NCBI GenBank assembly: GCA_014871385.1
Contig: CM026426.1
Coordinates: forward strand, 107,613,789 to 107,677,788
Direction of reading: 5' to 3'
Length of the DNA stretch: 64,000 nt
From: Ceratodon purpureus
Lineage: Eukaryota; Streptophyta; Bryopsida; Pseudoditrichales; Ditrichaceae
Made by a program: the position numbers and the translations under genes
The notes under the pieces: model-generated
Databases searched by the model: none
What the model saw: the letters and a program-made list of their open reading frames with translations, nothing else
Told to the model about the DNA's origin: nothing
Shown here: positions 9,276 through 20,659 of the stretch, piece by piece
Numbering within the stretch: position 1 is the first letter of the stretch
How the letters are laid out: every line of letters begins with the position of its first letter

Positions 9276-11895
9276 CGAAAACTTCCTGTGGGAGACGCAC
9301 TCCCCATGCCGGATCAGGGGTGGACAAATGTGGTAACGATTGCTCTTGAGCAGTCTTGAGCTCCTCATCATTGCCAGACATTTCTTCCTCGCCCGTTGGA
9401 GGGAATTGCAAATTCTCATTACAGGGTGATAAGTCAATCATCTGGGCGTCCCAGCCATTCCAAAAATGATTCGGAGAGTCAAACGGAAAGAAATGCAACA
9501 GAAATCCACCGAAATAACAGCACACGGCCAACTGTGGAGACATGGTTTAGGGTATCACCAAAAATTACACAGCGCATGAGATTGGTGGGAGAAAAAACCT
9601 CGAAATAAGGGCCCAGGGAGACCTTCCGGAGTGGCGGAAGAGGCTCTTTGATGTCAACAAACTGTTCCAGAACGCGACCTATCCGAGTAGTACTCTGATG
9701 TGGGTGCGTTACCTTATAGGCAATCTATGATTAGTTGACATCGAGACCCGTTGATTCGGCCAACACTCCACGGGCAAAATGAAAAGGGAGTACAGAATTC
9801 AGGGGCCACGGAAGTTGGTACACACGCGTGAAAAGCTCTTGGACATATACTTCGTACTGGACATTGTCATGGCTGTCGAATGTAAATCCAGAGTTGCGCT
9901 TCGGTCCAAAGAAGTGTGCGAGCTCTACTTGATTTGGCAGGTACTATGGCAGAGAAACGGTGGGTGTTAGTCCGGAGTTGCTCAGCCGCATATAGTGGTG
10001 GAACCAGGGGATCGAAGCGGGGATTGGCTCAGACATTCTGCACGCAGCTGCGGTAGAGTACGCGCAAATTGGCGAGAAACAGGAAGACTGCTAGAATGAA
10101 GCGAGGACAACCGGAACTAGGACGACGACCACTCGGATTTTAGAAAGCAATACAAGGCGAAAAGAGTGGAACCAGCTATTTCTACGGGACTCAGTGACAC
10201 AATTCGGAACTGATCAAAAGCAGCAGAAGTCTGAAGGAGCGCACAATGGCCCGCAAAGAGGACGAAGAAAACTACGGGCTATGAAATAGAATGGAATTGT
10301 ACAGAGTAAGAGGTGCGATTTGTAGGAGATGGACTAACCTAAATTGCCAGCCGAAAACCCAAATTGATGGAGTGCCGCCAAAGCAAAGTCTAACACAATC
10401 TTGGGCGCATGCAATCGCTGAACATGCTTGTCAATTTCCACAATGATACCACGGAGCGAAAAAAGTAGACTGTGAAGTCACATCAATTCCTTCGTGAAGT
10501 TCAGTGCTGCGACTCTGCATCATCATGAGTTGGGGAAGCAGAAACTGATGTTAGTAGAAACCAGCTTGACCCTGAAAGCAGATTGCAACATCTGGGTTTC
10601 TCCCCAGGGACCCATGCAGCATGAACGACTGATTGCAAAGCCCAGAAGTTGGGTTCATGATAACACGCTCCGTCGCTTCAATCGGTTCCCAACATCACCT
10701 CTATAGCCTAGGGAACGCACTGTCCACGACATATCTTATAACACAGCCCGGATATGAGCAAGTCATGTTCCGGATATGAACTATTCACGGGTATCAGGGT
10801 GGATGCGGGTATCTCGCATCGACAACAATTTCTAACCGGGTATCTCCGTGAACTTACCTCTGTGGTCCGGTTGCACGCATCGTGCACTTCGATAGTCATG
10901 CAAACCGGATTGAGTGCAAGGCGCCCGTTCTACCTGCACAGCCAACGGGCATGGAGGTGAGAGCAAGATGAATAACACGACGCAAACATTCAAGAGAGTA
11001 TGGCTACAGAGAAGGGAGGGAAAAAATGTCCGAGCAAAACACGAGTACTGTAAGGAGCATTGCAACTGGATCATAAGCAAACTAACTGGATCAACTGGAT
11101 CAAAATCAACTGCAAGGAATAGCACAAATCATGGAGAGTGGACGATAGAGAGTGAGTTACTGCAAAATTACACTCTGAAGATTACACCTGCAAGGATGTT
11201 TAAGCGAGGTCGGTTTTTAGAGATAGGAGAAGGCTGACAACAATCGGATTCCTTGAACTATGGTTTATGCTACGAGTTTAGGGAACTATACCTACACGGA
11301 CAGCCAGATATTGAAGCCTGGAAAGTTGTACTAGAGGATACGCCTCGCCACTCTGATGGCTAGTTGGATCACACACATGTGTCAAAGTCAACCTGTGATT
11401 GATTGCGTACGTTGTACTGACGGTTCTACAATTTTTGGGACACACGTGCTGAGTTATTTCTGATTGAGACGTACTTCATTTCTTGCTGTTGCGCTAGATA
11501 ATTGAACCAAATTAGATATAAGAACTGATATTACAGGTACTTCACCACATAACGTTTGCAAATCAGGATAAAGATTTGTAAAACACGTAAGATGATTGCT
11601 GTATCTGCTAAGCATGTAAAAAGGGAGCCTAGTTTTCACATCCAATGTGTAGTACACTTAAGAGTGCTACAGACACAGAACGAGCTTACTCATAAGAACA
11701 CTCCCAATGTTGTTTCCTCATCTCCATATTTACTTTCCTGAGACAAAGGTGTAGAACAGAATACGGCACTCCTGCTTTAGTCTTTGCATCATTATCGTGA
11801 GAGCAGATACCATACCTCATCGCAGTGGACGTTGCAGCCGAGTGTCTTTGTCTTCGCAATTGCAGTAGTCTCCTCCCAGGGATATCGTTCTAGTC
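9276..11895. other. No recognisable gene; probable decayed transposon flank
   Basis: Only short open frames in all six frames, none with family character. At 10751-10860 several CCGGATAT and GGGTATC motifs occur (CCCGGATATGAG, TTCCGGATATGAA, CGGGTATCTC). The same motif types reappear at 34320-34500 beyond the TNPA-like gene, so this may be the other subterminal region of the CACTA element, split off by the 11.8-kb insertion. Confidence 0.4.
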
Positions 11896-12259
11896 ATGGA
11901 TAAAGAAGCTGTGCTGTCATGGCTGGCAGAGGTTCATCGTATTCAACTTGGATATAATCTTGAGAACCCCAATATTCCAGCGATCGGACACTTTGTGATG
12001 TTCACAAACGAGTACCGGTGGAATAGTGACTGCCATCAGGAGATGTTGCAACCTGGAGTCGCATCAGGACTCCACTTTGTTGATTACATGGATCGTAGAG
12101 AGGCTATCGAGGACGGTGGAGGGAGCTATGGATATGTGAGTGCGATGCAGGAACAGGACCTTGGGGTTGCAGTGGAGCGGGATTGCACATCTTGGGGACG
12201 TTCGCCAGAGCATTCGAGTGGCAACGACTCTGGTGGTACCCTGCCAGCAAGTTCCCCAT
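11896..12259 (+). CDS. Unidentified coding-looking sequence cut at the transposon border
   Basis: From ATG at 11896 the frame reads MDKEAVLSWLAEVHRI...NPNIPAIGHFVMFTNEYRW...QEMLQPGVASGLHFVDYM, with a possible donor GTGAGTG after GGGSYGY (12135-12137). A second frame from about 12175 (LHILGTFARAFEWQRLWWYP, ASKFP) also looks like real protein and runs exactly to the TA at 12260 where the large element begins. Joining the frame to the far side of the element (24041 on) gives about 23 further codons before a stop, without clear conservation. Family not recognised. Confidence 0.3.
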
Positions 12260-13020
12260 TAGGGGAAGATTGGGGTCTCAGAAGGCCTTTGGTCGGAATC
12301 TGTGCCTGAAATTTTTGCCATGCCCGTGCACTTTACCTGCTGGCACCAACGGTGCCAGCAGGTCGCCAAAAGCGAGCCAAATCGCGAATGGGGGGTCCAG
12401 CCAATAGTCGCTCAGGAAGGCTTCCCTCCCCCGTGCGTGTAGTACCGCAGGTCGAGAACGGAGCCTCTTCGCGCACGGAATCCGAGCATTGCAGAAGGGT
12501 GTCAGCGGTGGTGGGCTTTATGAACTCCTGCAAAACTGACTCCACAGGCCACCTACCGAAATCGAGTTGCCGCTCCCCCTTTGAGATGCAACGTGCACAA
12601 GGTGTTGGTATCGAAATGCTGCCAACGGTCATTCCGAACTTCATGCGTTCCCGTGAGAGAGTTGTCGCCGTTGCGTTGTCAACCAGGATGCAGCAGTGGA
12701 GGCCTCCAAAGGCTGGGCGAAGTTGTTCGATTTGGGTTGTGGGTGGTCACGCATTGTGCAATAGAGATTTAGGGTTTAGCTGTAGTGGTCTCCCAAACGC
12801 TGCCAGCGGTCTGCCATCCACATATGTTGGAGAGAGTACCTTAGTTGAGAATTGGGGTTTTGGATGAGGTTTAGGGTAGGTCGCACCTTGCTTGCCACGC
12901 CGTGGACGTAGGTTTTAGCCGTTCGTGATGACGGAGGGTGTTTTGACAGCGTGTAGTTCTGGCGGTTAATGACAGCGACGACAGCATTTGTAAGTTTTTG
13001 AGTTCACAGTCAAAAATTTC

Positions 13021-14359
13021 ATGCATTCTAGTGGTATGGCTACACGGCCAAACTCCCTCGTACAGAGTGTCATCTTGCATAATACTCAAGACTTGGAGGG
13101 CAACTGGATCCCCATGAGGGTGGATCGTGATTCATGGGTTATGCTGCAACCAGCGTCGGATGAGCCTTGGGGTAAAGAGGCAAGGCTGCATGGTGGAGAA
13201 AATTTTTGGGGGCCCTTCAAAGCGCAGATCAGAGATTTCTCTTGGATCTCCACGGAGCATGGATCATGCGACCTCAATAAGGTGCTTGTGCAGCATGCAT
13301 ATCAGCCAAGGCATCTGCGCTTGGATCCTGCGGAGGCAGCAACCAATTCGGGTATGGCAAACTACCTGTACGCGTCGCTTTCGGAGGATTGGGTACATCC
13401 CGCATCTATCCTTGGTCCCATTCTTGTGCTCCATGTTGAGATTGGGGAGGCAACACGGAATCGATAGAGCCACGCGGAGTTGCTGGACATAGGTACATTC
13501 TTCCTTGGTGGTCTGTATTTGCCTCCAACAGGTGACACGCTGTACGGGAAGGTTGAAGCACTCCCGCTTCCAGGATTCAACAATGTGGAGTGGCCTTTGC
13601 CAAACATGCACACATCTGAGGCGTTTAGAACAAAGCTCACTCTCGATTTTGCAAATGCTATGAAAGCAACAACTGGTAGCAGCTTCGTCCACCACCAATG
13701 GTTTATGCCGATCCATGTTATGGTTGATTTGTTTGCGGTAGCTGTTGACAGCATTAGGCGGACACCTACACTGTTTGTTTTGAGTAGTCCATCCGAGGCT
13801 CTGCTGAGCAGTCTGATGAACCCAGGGTGGAACGAGAAGTTCCACATTGGCGAAGATGTCATCAAGTGTGTTGCCAACAGGACCAGCATTGTTTTCCGCT
13901 ATCACGTGAGAAGACAAACATTATACACCAGGTTCATGTATACAAGGTATAGGGGGGCTGCCAACAGTCAGTGGGAAGCGATGGATCACCTACCAGAGGA
14001 GGTGATGGTGGAGGTGTCTTGTATGTTTAGGGGGAACCTGCTGCCAACATTCGAAGTTGGCAAGGGTTGGCCAGTATCCCACCTGCGGCACGAAATTGCA
14101 ATGGCACTTGGAGATGACGTGCCTGGGCAGTACAACCTGGTTTTGATAGAGGCCAACGGTGTTTGTGAGAAAAAGGTACGAGTCTAGGCAAATTCATATT
14201 GTCATTTAGATGTGTTGGGAATTGGCTGTTCGGAGCTCCTTGCTGCCAGCAAACAAAAATGACAGGATTTGTTGGGTGCAGATCAACCAGCGCCATGAGA
14301 GACACCTTACAGCTGCGGATGTCACGATTCCCAAAAGGATCAAGATTGTGGAGCTGTAG
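13021..14359 (+). pseudogene. Transposon accessory protein A, one internal TAG, two exons
   Basis: Frame 13021-14175 is open except for a single TAG at 13465-13467, and continues without a shift on both sides (..GEATRNR * SHAELLDIGTFFLGG..). A GT donor at 14176 and a GCAG acceptor at 14278-14281 add a last exon 14282-14359 ending IPKRIKIVEL. Total about 411 codons. Family not recognised. The final 75 residues (LLPTFEVGKGWPVSHLRHEI - AMALGDDVPGQYNLVLI - ... RIKIVEL) have a strand-strand-helix-strand-strand pattern that could be a ubiquitin-like fold; this is a guess from pattern only. The intron carries CTTGCTGCCAGC, the motif repeated over the element. The stop may be a disabling mutation, since nothing suggests programmed readthrough. 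Confidence 0.5.
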
Positions 14360-15374
14360 GAAAAGTGATTTCGGGGATGGGTAGTTACAGTATGTGGGAT
14401 GTCATTAGGTTCTTCGCCAAGTCGTTAGTGAGTTCAGGTAGTGGTTTTGCTTACCTTTCAGGACTTCTTGTGGGACTTCCTCTATTAACGTGTTATATAC
14501 GGGAATTTGATCTACGTGCACACAGCGGAAATAGAAAAGAAAAACAGTTGCAATTAAGAAATGAATCATAGGATGCAAATGAAAAATAAAATAAAATACA
14601 AGAAGTCTAAAGAATGCCTGGAGTTTCAAAGAGCTTGGGTCTGAATCGGAAAATTGCCTAGAACTTGTGGTGGCGCCATTGACGGTGGAGCCTGCTGCCA
14701 ACGCAAAATAAGAAAAAAAAAACAATTCCAAACAATAGACCACATGACCTTCAGAGGCACAAAATGGAGTTTAGCACTTGACAAATATGAAGTAATTAGG
14801 AAGGAATGTGAAGTTTGTCACTTCGGTCGTAGAGGTTGGCTCCTTCGTGAACCTAGTGCTCTGAACTGACAGTGGCGAGTACAATGCAGCCCTTGCTGCC
14901 AACAACAAGGAAAGAAAGGAAGATTGGAAATAAAAAAAGGACCACGGTTGATTCTAATAGAATAAGATAGAAATAAAAAACAGTTGTACATAAGAGATGA
15001 AGTACGTCGAACATGGAAAATAATAACATTTGTAAATATTAAAAGGAACCATGGTTGCGATTAATGAAATAAGAAAAAAAAAAGAACAAAAAAGCTTGGA
15101 AATAAAAAATGCTGGAATGGTGCACTTTAAGAAGGGAAATACAAAGGGAAGAACTTCGATGACGGGCTTGAAGAGAACAACAGCTCGAAGGATAAAGTGG
15201 CGGCTAAAGTGAAGCCCTTGCTGTCGGCAGTCCACAATAAAGAAGAAATATAGTTGCAAATAAAAAAGAAGGGTTACAAGAATGCCATTTCTTTCAAAGA
15301 GACATGGCACTCCAGAGGCAAATTGTTTTCTAGTTTGGAATGGTTTGAGAAAGGTGGCCCATAAAAGTCCGGAC
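14360..15374. other. A-rich noncoding part of the large transposon
   Basis: No gene. Repeated phrases such as GAAATAAAAAACAGTTG (near 14530, 14710, 14970, 15245), CTTCGATGACG / CTTCGGTCG and TGCTGCCAAC suggest old internal duplication of a roughly 250-bp unit. Confidence 0.4.
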
Positions 15375-16598
15375 CTACAACTTCTTGTAGACCCTGTCAA
15401 TGCGGGCCCGGGCCTCAAGGAGTGCCTTGCTTGCAAGCCCCAGCTTGTCTTGGCCTAAGCGGGCCGCCTGATCAAAGCGCCTCTTCTCTTGATCGTTGCC
15501 ATCAGCTGCGGCCTTTTTGGAGGCCTCGCGGGCCGAGAAGATGTCGTCATAGAGCTTGGACTCCTCGGCCTCCTTGGCGTTGATGTAGTCCCGCTGGGTT
15601 GCAAGGTCGACCTTCACGCGGTCCCGGCTGGCCTCCACCTTCACAAGTGCCGCCTCCAAGGACTTCTTCTTGAGGCGTTGCTGCTCCAGGACCTGCTTTG
15701 GATCCGTTGCCACCAAGGGCTGCACCTTGATGGCAACGGCAGCAGTGGTCTTCACGGCCTTCTTCTCAGCCACGGCCTTGGCAGGAGGGGGCAGGGATCT
15801 AGGACCCCTGACCTTCTTTGCCTCCGCGGCCGTGAAGGCCTTGGATGTGGCTCCAACTGCCTTGGCTCCTCCGCTCGCCTGCGCCCCTCCGCTCGCCTCC
15901 GCCCTTCCGCTCGCCTCCGCCCCTCCGCCCTTGCCCTTGCTGCCAGCACCGGGGACGTGGGTAGCGAGGAAGTTGATTATGGCTTCAATCTGCTCCCTCA
16001 AGGCCGGGGGTGTCAACTTCTCCTGATTACGCCCTGCCAGCTTCTCATGCCCCTTCACAATAGCCTCCGCCTTCTCGGCGAAGTTGATATCCACGCCCTC
16101 CTCAAAGTAGAGGTGGCAAGCCCGAAGGAAGGAGGTCCCAAATGCCCAATTGTCAGGGTCACCTCCATAAGTCCACCCGTACATCTCCAAGTATTTCTTC
16201 TTGGCCTCCGGATCCTCACAGTCAGCAACGTAGTGCCACCCAAAAGAACGCTCTAGCCATTTGTCGATGAAGTCGGCCTTCCTGCAATGCTTGTCGCCGC
16301 TGAGGTCACTGAACTTCAACCCCTTGTAGGAGAGCTGCAAGGTGCGGTGGAAGAAGTCCTCATCGTAATCCGCAGCCTGCCTACCCAGCAAAAATGGGGC
16401 GAGGTGGTGGAGCTGTCCATGAAGTGCAGGGGGTAAGCCCTCCAAGTCAAACGCATCATCCCATGGCGTCTCAACATCGTTGCCATCCTCCTTGCTATCA
16501 GCAAGCTCAACGACCTCCTTCTTCACGACGGCCTCCTTCTTCTCAGTGCGATCCTCCTCCCGAGAAGCCGCGGCCTTTCCCTTCCTACGGCTAGACAT
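15375..16598 (-). CDS. Transposon accessory protein B, coiled coil, about 407 aa
   Basis: Long intact minus-strand frame; 439 codons from the first ATG at 16694, but the ATG at 16598 (MSSRRKGKAAASREEDRTEK) gives a natural basic start of 407 aa. Residues 1-45 are a Lys/Arg/Glu-rich nuclear-localisation-like segment. A folded part follows (WDDAFDLEGLPPALHGQLHH, ..SFGWHYVADCEDPEAKKKYL, ..GTSFLRACHLYFEEGVDINF). Then comes a low-complexity stretch with five imperfect copies of AEASGG/AQASGG near 15860-15935, and a C-terminal Glu/Lys/Ala coiled coil to KALLEARARIDRVYKKL. It looks like a structural or DNA-binding partner protein rather than an enzyme. No known family recognised. It is the best-preserved ORF in the element. 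The GC-rich coding strand contrasts with the A/T-rich DNA around it. Confidence 0.6.
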   Translation of the reverse strand: MSSRRKGKAAASREEDRTEKKEAVVKKEVVELADSKEDGNDVETPWDDAFDLEGLPPALHGQLHHLAPFLLGRQAADYDEDFFHRTLQLSYKGLKFSDLSGDKHCRKADFIDKWLERSFGWHYVADCEDPEAKKKYLEMYGWTYGGDPDNWAFGTSFLRACHLYFEEGVDINFAEKAEAIVKGHEKLAGRNQEKLTPPALREQIEAIINFLATHVPGAGSKGKGGGAEASGRAEASGGAQASGGAKAVGATSKAFTAAEAKKVRGPRSLPPPAKAVAEKKAVKTTAAVAIKVQPLVATDPKQVLEQQRLKKKSLEAALVKVEASRDRVKVDLATQRDYINAKEAEESKLYDDIFSAREASKKAAADGNDQEKRRFDQAARLGQDKLGLASKALLEARARIDRVYKKL

Positions 16599-16694
16599 CC
16601 CCGGCGCTGGTAGTGCAAAAACAACACGTTTTACGAAAGGGGGATCGCGCATGGCAGCTGAAAAATGTAAGACCACTGACAACGCATTATTCAT

Positions 16695-18371
16695 GTGATT
16701 TAGTTGAATTTAGCTCTTACACAAGAATCCTCGCAGCTCTCCGAACCTTGGCGGCCATGGATAAACAACCCCAACTAATTCTACCATGGCCCCCTCCGCA
16801 CTAACACAACAACAGAGCGGCATTGACAAAATCGGTGGGGGGAAAATCGGAAGCTTACCTTTCTGTCTTCACTGTCGTCTCTCCCTCCCGCTGCCGCAGC
16901 TCCCCTCTCCCTCCCGCCCTTGAAGCTCCCCTATGCGCCTTGGCTTCCCTCTGCTCTTTAGCTACCCTCTGCGCCGCAGCTCCCCTCCACGGTCGAAGCT
17001 CCCCCTCCGCTCTTTAGCTTCCCGCTCCTCTTGCTGCCGTATCTTCACTGTTGCCTTCTTGCTGGAGGTCTTCCCTGCCCCGCAGCTCGCACCTCCACCC
17101 TGCTGCCTTCGCCACAGCCACGCCGCTCCTTGCGCAGCAGCTCCCTTTGCTGATGTTCGCTGCTGCTGTTGCTCACACCTCGACCCCGCTCCCCCCAAGT
17201 CGACCCTACTCCTCGCAACTCCATCGAGCTCTTCAGAGCACAGCTCCCTCCCGCCCCTTCTGCTGCAGCTCAAATGAAAATAGTATATAAAATGCGGCTC
17301 TCTCCTCCACTTCCCGCTCCTCACGATGTGGCTTCCGCACCCGCAAACGCTCACGGCCCCCTCCGCACCCACAAATCCTCACAGTCCCCTCCCTACCCAC
17401 AAATCCTCACGGCCCCCTCTACCTGATTCAATGATGTCGCTTCTAGCTAGTTGGTGCAGCGCTCTTCAACGGCATGAATCTTGAGTGCGTGCTCCTGACG
17501 ATGGATCACGGCGCCCACAACACTGCCGTGTCAGAGCAAACCCGAGGCGCCTGCTGGAAGCAAGAGGTCAGCAACAGTAGAGAGGCGGAGAACAGTTATT
17601 TCGGGAAGAATGCCAAAGACTGTTGTGAAGGAGACTCTTGCTAGAGTCAACTGCTTGCCACGTGGGCAGCGTCCTTCAAGGGAGGTTGAGACTCTTAAGC
17701 AACGTTAATTAGGGGGTCGTAAAGGAGCTGGTGGGAAGGTCACACTGACCTTAATTGTCAATCATTGCCACGGCCTTACACATCATTTCCCCATTTAATT
17801 TTAATTGCGAAAAATTGGCGTAGAAATTAAAATTAAAATTTAAGGGTGAGTAACATGTATGATTACTAAGACACATTCATTGAATTCATCATTATGAAGA
17901 GTAATAATCCCTTGGATTGGTCTTTCTAGTGAAATAACCACAAAACAAGTTTAGGGGAGAAACATGGTCTAACTCATTAAAAAAGAACATTGTTGCCAGC
18001 CACATTCTACATAGCTATAACATAATTACCAAGACACATTGCGGTCAAGTCACACATGGCCATTGCTCGCGTTGTCACTGTCCTCATTGCTGCCAGCGAC
18101 CTCAATGTCAGTGGAATCACTACCTTCTCCATAGGTGCCTCTTTAATAATTATTGAGATTAACTTAGCAATGCATAAGCCATTTAAGGGAATTGCTGGAT
18201 AAAATCCCCATTTTTTGATAAATCTATCCGTAAATGGCTATTCTAGAATGAAACCAAAAAACATGTTAAAGAAGAACCACTGTCTACTCCGATTAAAAAA
18301 ATAAAAAATAAATAAAATCTTGCTACATTCTAGATGTCCATCCAATGAGTTTAGAATGCATTGTACTAAAT
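16695..18371. other. Noncoding part of the large transposon
   Basis: 16830-17430 is C/T-rich on the plus strand (CTCCC, GCAGCTCCC repeats), possibly promoter/5' UTR of the minus-strand gene ending at 15375. At 17920-18060 and 18205-18340 a diverged direct repeat is visible (TTCTAGTGAAATAACCAC.. / TTCTAGAATGAAACCAA.., then AAAGAACATTG / AAAGAACCACTG). Motifs TTGTTGCCAGC and TTGCTGCCAGC occur at about 17992 and 18089. No ORF with protein character. Confidence 0.4.
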
Positions 18372-18892
18372 TCACACAGGCTCGTTGCCAGCGTCATCGC
18401 TATCCACATTGTTGCCAGCGTCGTCACCGTCAGTGGAGTTGGGTCCTTCCTCAGGATCCACATTATTGCCATCCTCCCCGGGGTCATCTTCGTTGGCAGA
18501 TCGTCTTGCTTGAGCATTGTTGGCTCCACCACCTCCGACGGTGTTATCACACACCCAAACTCTGCCAACACGCCGTCGCCTTGACCGCCAATTCTCCAAA
18601 GCCCTGGCAGCATTTGATCGATGCCACTATTCTCGCCTTCTACGTGTAGCCTCCATGCGGGCCTCATCATCCGGGGTATTGAGAACCCTGGTGCACTCTA
18701 ATTTCTTCTTATACCGATGCTGTATATTTCGGTACCAATGCTGGAATTGTTGCAAAATAACACTGATGCGCTCTTTGCCACCACCGTGAGCTGTATGCGC
18801 TTGATTCGCTGCCTTCGCTTGATGATGGGATTTCTCCATACCTTGGCAACTCCATATGGCCAGACTACCGTATTGTGGGAAGACGTTCCCAC
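18372..18892 (-). pseudogene. Basic/acidic ORF with internal TAG, within the large transposon
   Basis: Minus-strand frame 18839-18372 starts MEKSHHQAKAANQAHTAHGG and reads ISVILQQFQHWYRNIQHRYK then TPDDEARMEATRRRRE. After one TAG at 18627-18629 it continues in the same frame with WHRSNAARALENWRSRRRRV and an acidic tail (EDDPGEDGNNVDPEEGPN). TAG differs by one base from a Tyr codon, so the stop is probably a mutation. The Arg-rich helical part may bind DNA. A Gly/Asn/Asp-rich tail ends in CNEPV-like sequence. Family not recognised. Confidence 0.4.
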
Positions 18893-19460
18893 ATGTTTCC
18901 GGAAGTAAGCAAAAATTTCCGGCTAAACCGGAAATTATAGTGTTTCTAGAATACTAGCTAGATAGGAATATTAGAAATATGATAGTTTTAGCTAATAAGA
19001 CGGTTGGGAGAAACTAGAAGCCATAACCGGACATGGTGGCACAAGTCTTTGATATTGGCTAGCCGGACGGTTCCGGTCGGACTGCAAGTTTCTGGAATTC
19101 GGAAATCTGAAGTCCGGAAATCCGGAAATCTGGACTCCGGAAGTTTGGAAATCCGGAATCCAGAATCTGTTGGACGAATACCGGAACTCAAGAATAGTAG
19201 ATGGGGCTAGCTCCCACACTGACCGGAACCTCAAAGCCGGCAGGTAGATGTCCAAGATGCCGGAAGTCTGGCTCTTCTATAATTCCGGATCAAGTAAGAA
19301 GTAGAAATAGGTAGTTAGAAATCTCCCGACTCTTAATAGCGACTAACGATGGGGCTCAATTGCACCCGGCTATTAACAGGGAGTTAGATATAGTAATTTG
19401 TTGTTGTTGAGATCCGGAAGTTTCAGATCCAGAATCCAGAAGTTTCAGATCCAGAATCCG

Positions 19461-19580
19461 GATCTCAGATCTAGAAACCGGATCTGAGATCTAGAAACCG
19501 GATCTTAGATCTAGAAACCGGATCTCAGATCTAGAAACCGGATCTCTGATCTAGAATCCGGATCTCAGATCTAGATCTCA
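19461..19580 (+). repeat. 20-bp tandem repeat GATCTCAGATCTAGAAACCG, 6 copies
   Basis: Exact 20-bp period in six consecutive copies starting at 19461, 19481, 19501, 19521, 19541 and 19561, with one to three differences (GATCTGAG, GATCTTAG, GATCTCTG, AATCCG). It is preceded by two copies of a related 25-bp unit GAAGTTTCAGATCCAGAATCC at 19417-19460. Confidence 0.9.
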
Positions 19581-20533
19581 GATCCAGATTCTAGTATCTA
19601 GTGGGCCACTAGGCTGCGGGAAATCCGGGTAGGAGATAGTACTTAAGCCAGAAGTTTTCCCAAGGCTTGCACCTTGTTTTTATATTCCATTAGCTTGTGA
19701 AATTCAGAATATGTTTGGAGAAACTATTGGAGTTTGAGCGAGTGACGGTTGCATAGCAGGTCCATTGTGGTTCCAGTTGGAAGTACCATTGTTGCCGGTA
19801 GGATTCCGAAAGTGTGTTTTCCGGTTGAGTGAATCAGGAGAGCGCCTGGAGAGATTGGTATGGTGTCAAGCGCCGAGTGTTGACGATTTCCAACGTCCGG
19901 AAGGAGCCTGGTGACAGGGACAAAAGCCTGACTAGCCAACTGGAAACCGTCCGGAAGGAGTAACAGTGTAGAAACAGTACTTGCAGCCGGATTGGAATGT
20001 CATTGTAGTATAGGATTCCGTCCCTGTATCCGGTACTGAGTAGCCATCCGGCCCGGTAATGTAGACATACGGAAATCATACCATCCGGTTGTTAGAATAG
20101 GACCAGTGGGTGTCTAGCCACTTTAAGTTACGGGGCAGTGGGTGTCCAACCACTTTAAGTCACGGGATGGTGGAGAATCCGGCCACTTTAAAGCATAGAC
20201 AAATCAGTGGGAACCGGCCACTAGTCTAAAAATCCGGAAGTTTGTCCAGTAAACTGTAATAGACGTCCGTCCAAGTACCATCCTGTAGGGGATTTGGGAC
20301 GGACGGTAACTAGAGTGGACGGAGAGTAACCGTCTGGGAGCCGGTATCCGGACGGATCCGGATCTAGAGGGTGACAATCCGGAAGTCCACACCGGTAGGG
20401 AATCCGGTTGGCTAGGTGCCGGACGAGAAAAGGTAGCTTATTGTCTAATAGAGGGAAAACTATAGGTCTTCGTGGGAACGAACACGGAGTGGTTTACTTT
20501 GGAGGGTATTTAGTGTCAATTAAGTGCCTTCCG

Positions 20534-20574
20534 GAGGAATACGGGTACCACGTCGTGCTACACGTATTCCTCCA
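20534..20574. repeat. Perfect 11-bp inverted repeat (hairpin)
   Basis: GGAGGAATACG and CGTATTCCTCC flank a 19-bp spacer that is itself partly self-complementary (ACCACGTCGTGCT). It lies just downstream of the transposase-like gene (minus strand), so it could be a processing or recombination site; function unknown. Confidence 0.6.
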
Positions 20575-20659
20575 CAAACCAACTGCCATGCTTGACAATT
20601 ACATGCTGTCAACAGCCACTCCAAGGTTAGTCCTGGATTGAGAATTGACAAAAGTAAGG

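Larger units (their letters stand above)
18893..20640. repeat. 1.75-kb TCCGGA-rich block with nested tandem arrays
   Basis: The tetranucleotide CCGG occurs several dozen times, mostly as TCCGGAA, AACCGG or ATCCGG. Sub-arrays: GAAATCCGGAAATCTGGA-type repeats (19085-19170); a 20-bp array (19461-19580); three copies of CAGTGGGTGTC.A.CCACTTTAAGT (20104-20200). The block lies between the 3' end of the transposase gene and the 5' end of the next minus-strand ORF. CCGG density changes sharply at both edges (about 18893 and 20560), so the block could be an insertion within the element. No coding frame. Confidence 0.65.

Noticed and set aside
9220-9543. Minus-strand ORF of 107 codons
   Set aside because: Its 3' part lies in the GGGGCTAA repeat, and the rest shows no recognisable domain.
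15489-16256. Plus-strand ORF of 255 codons
   Set aside because: Shadow of the coiled-coil gene on the minus strand; Leu/Gly-rich with no family character.
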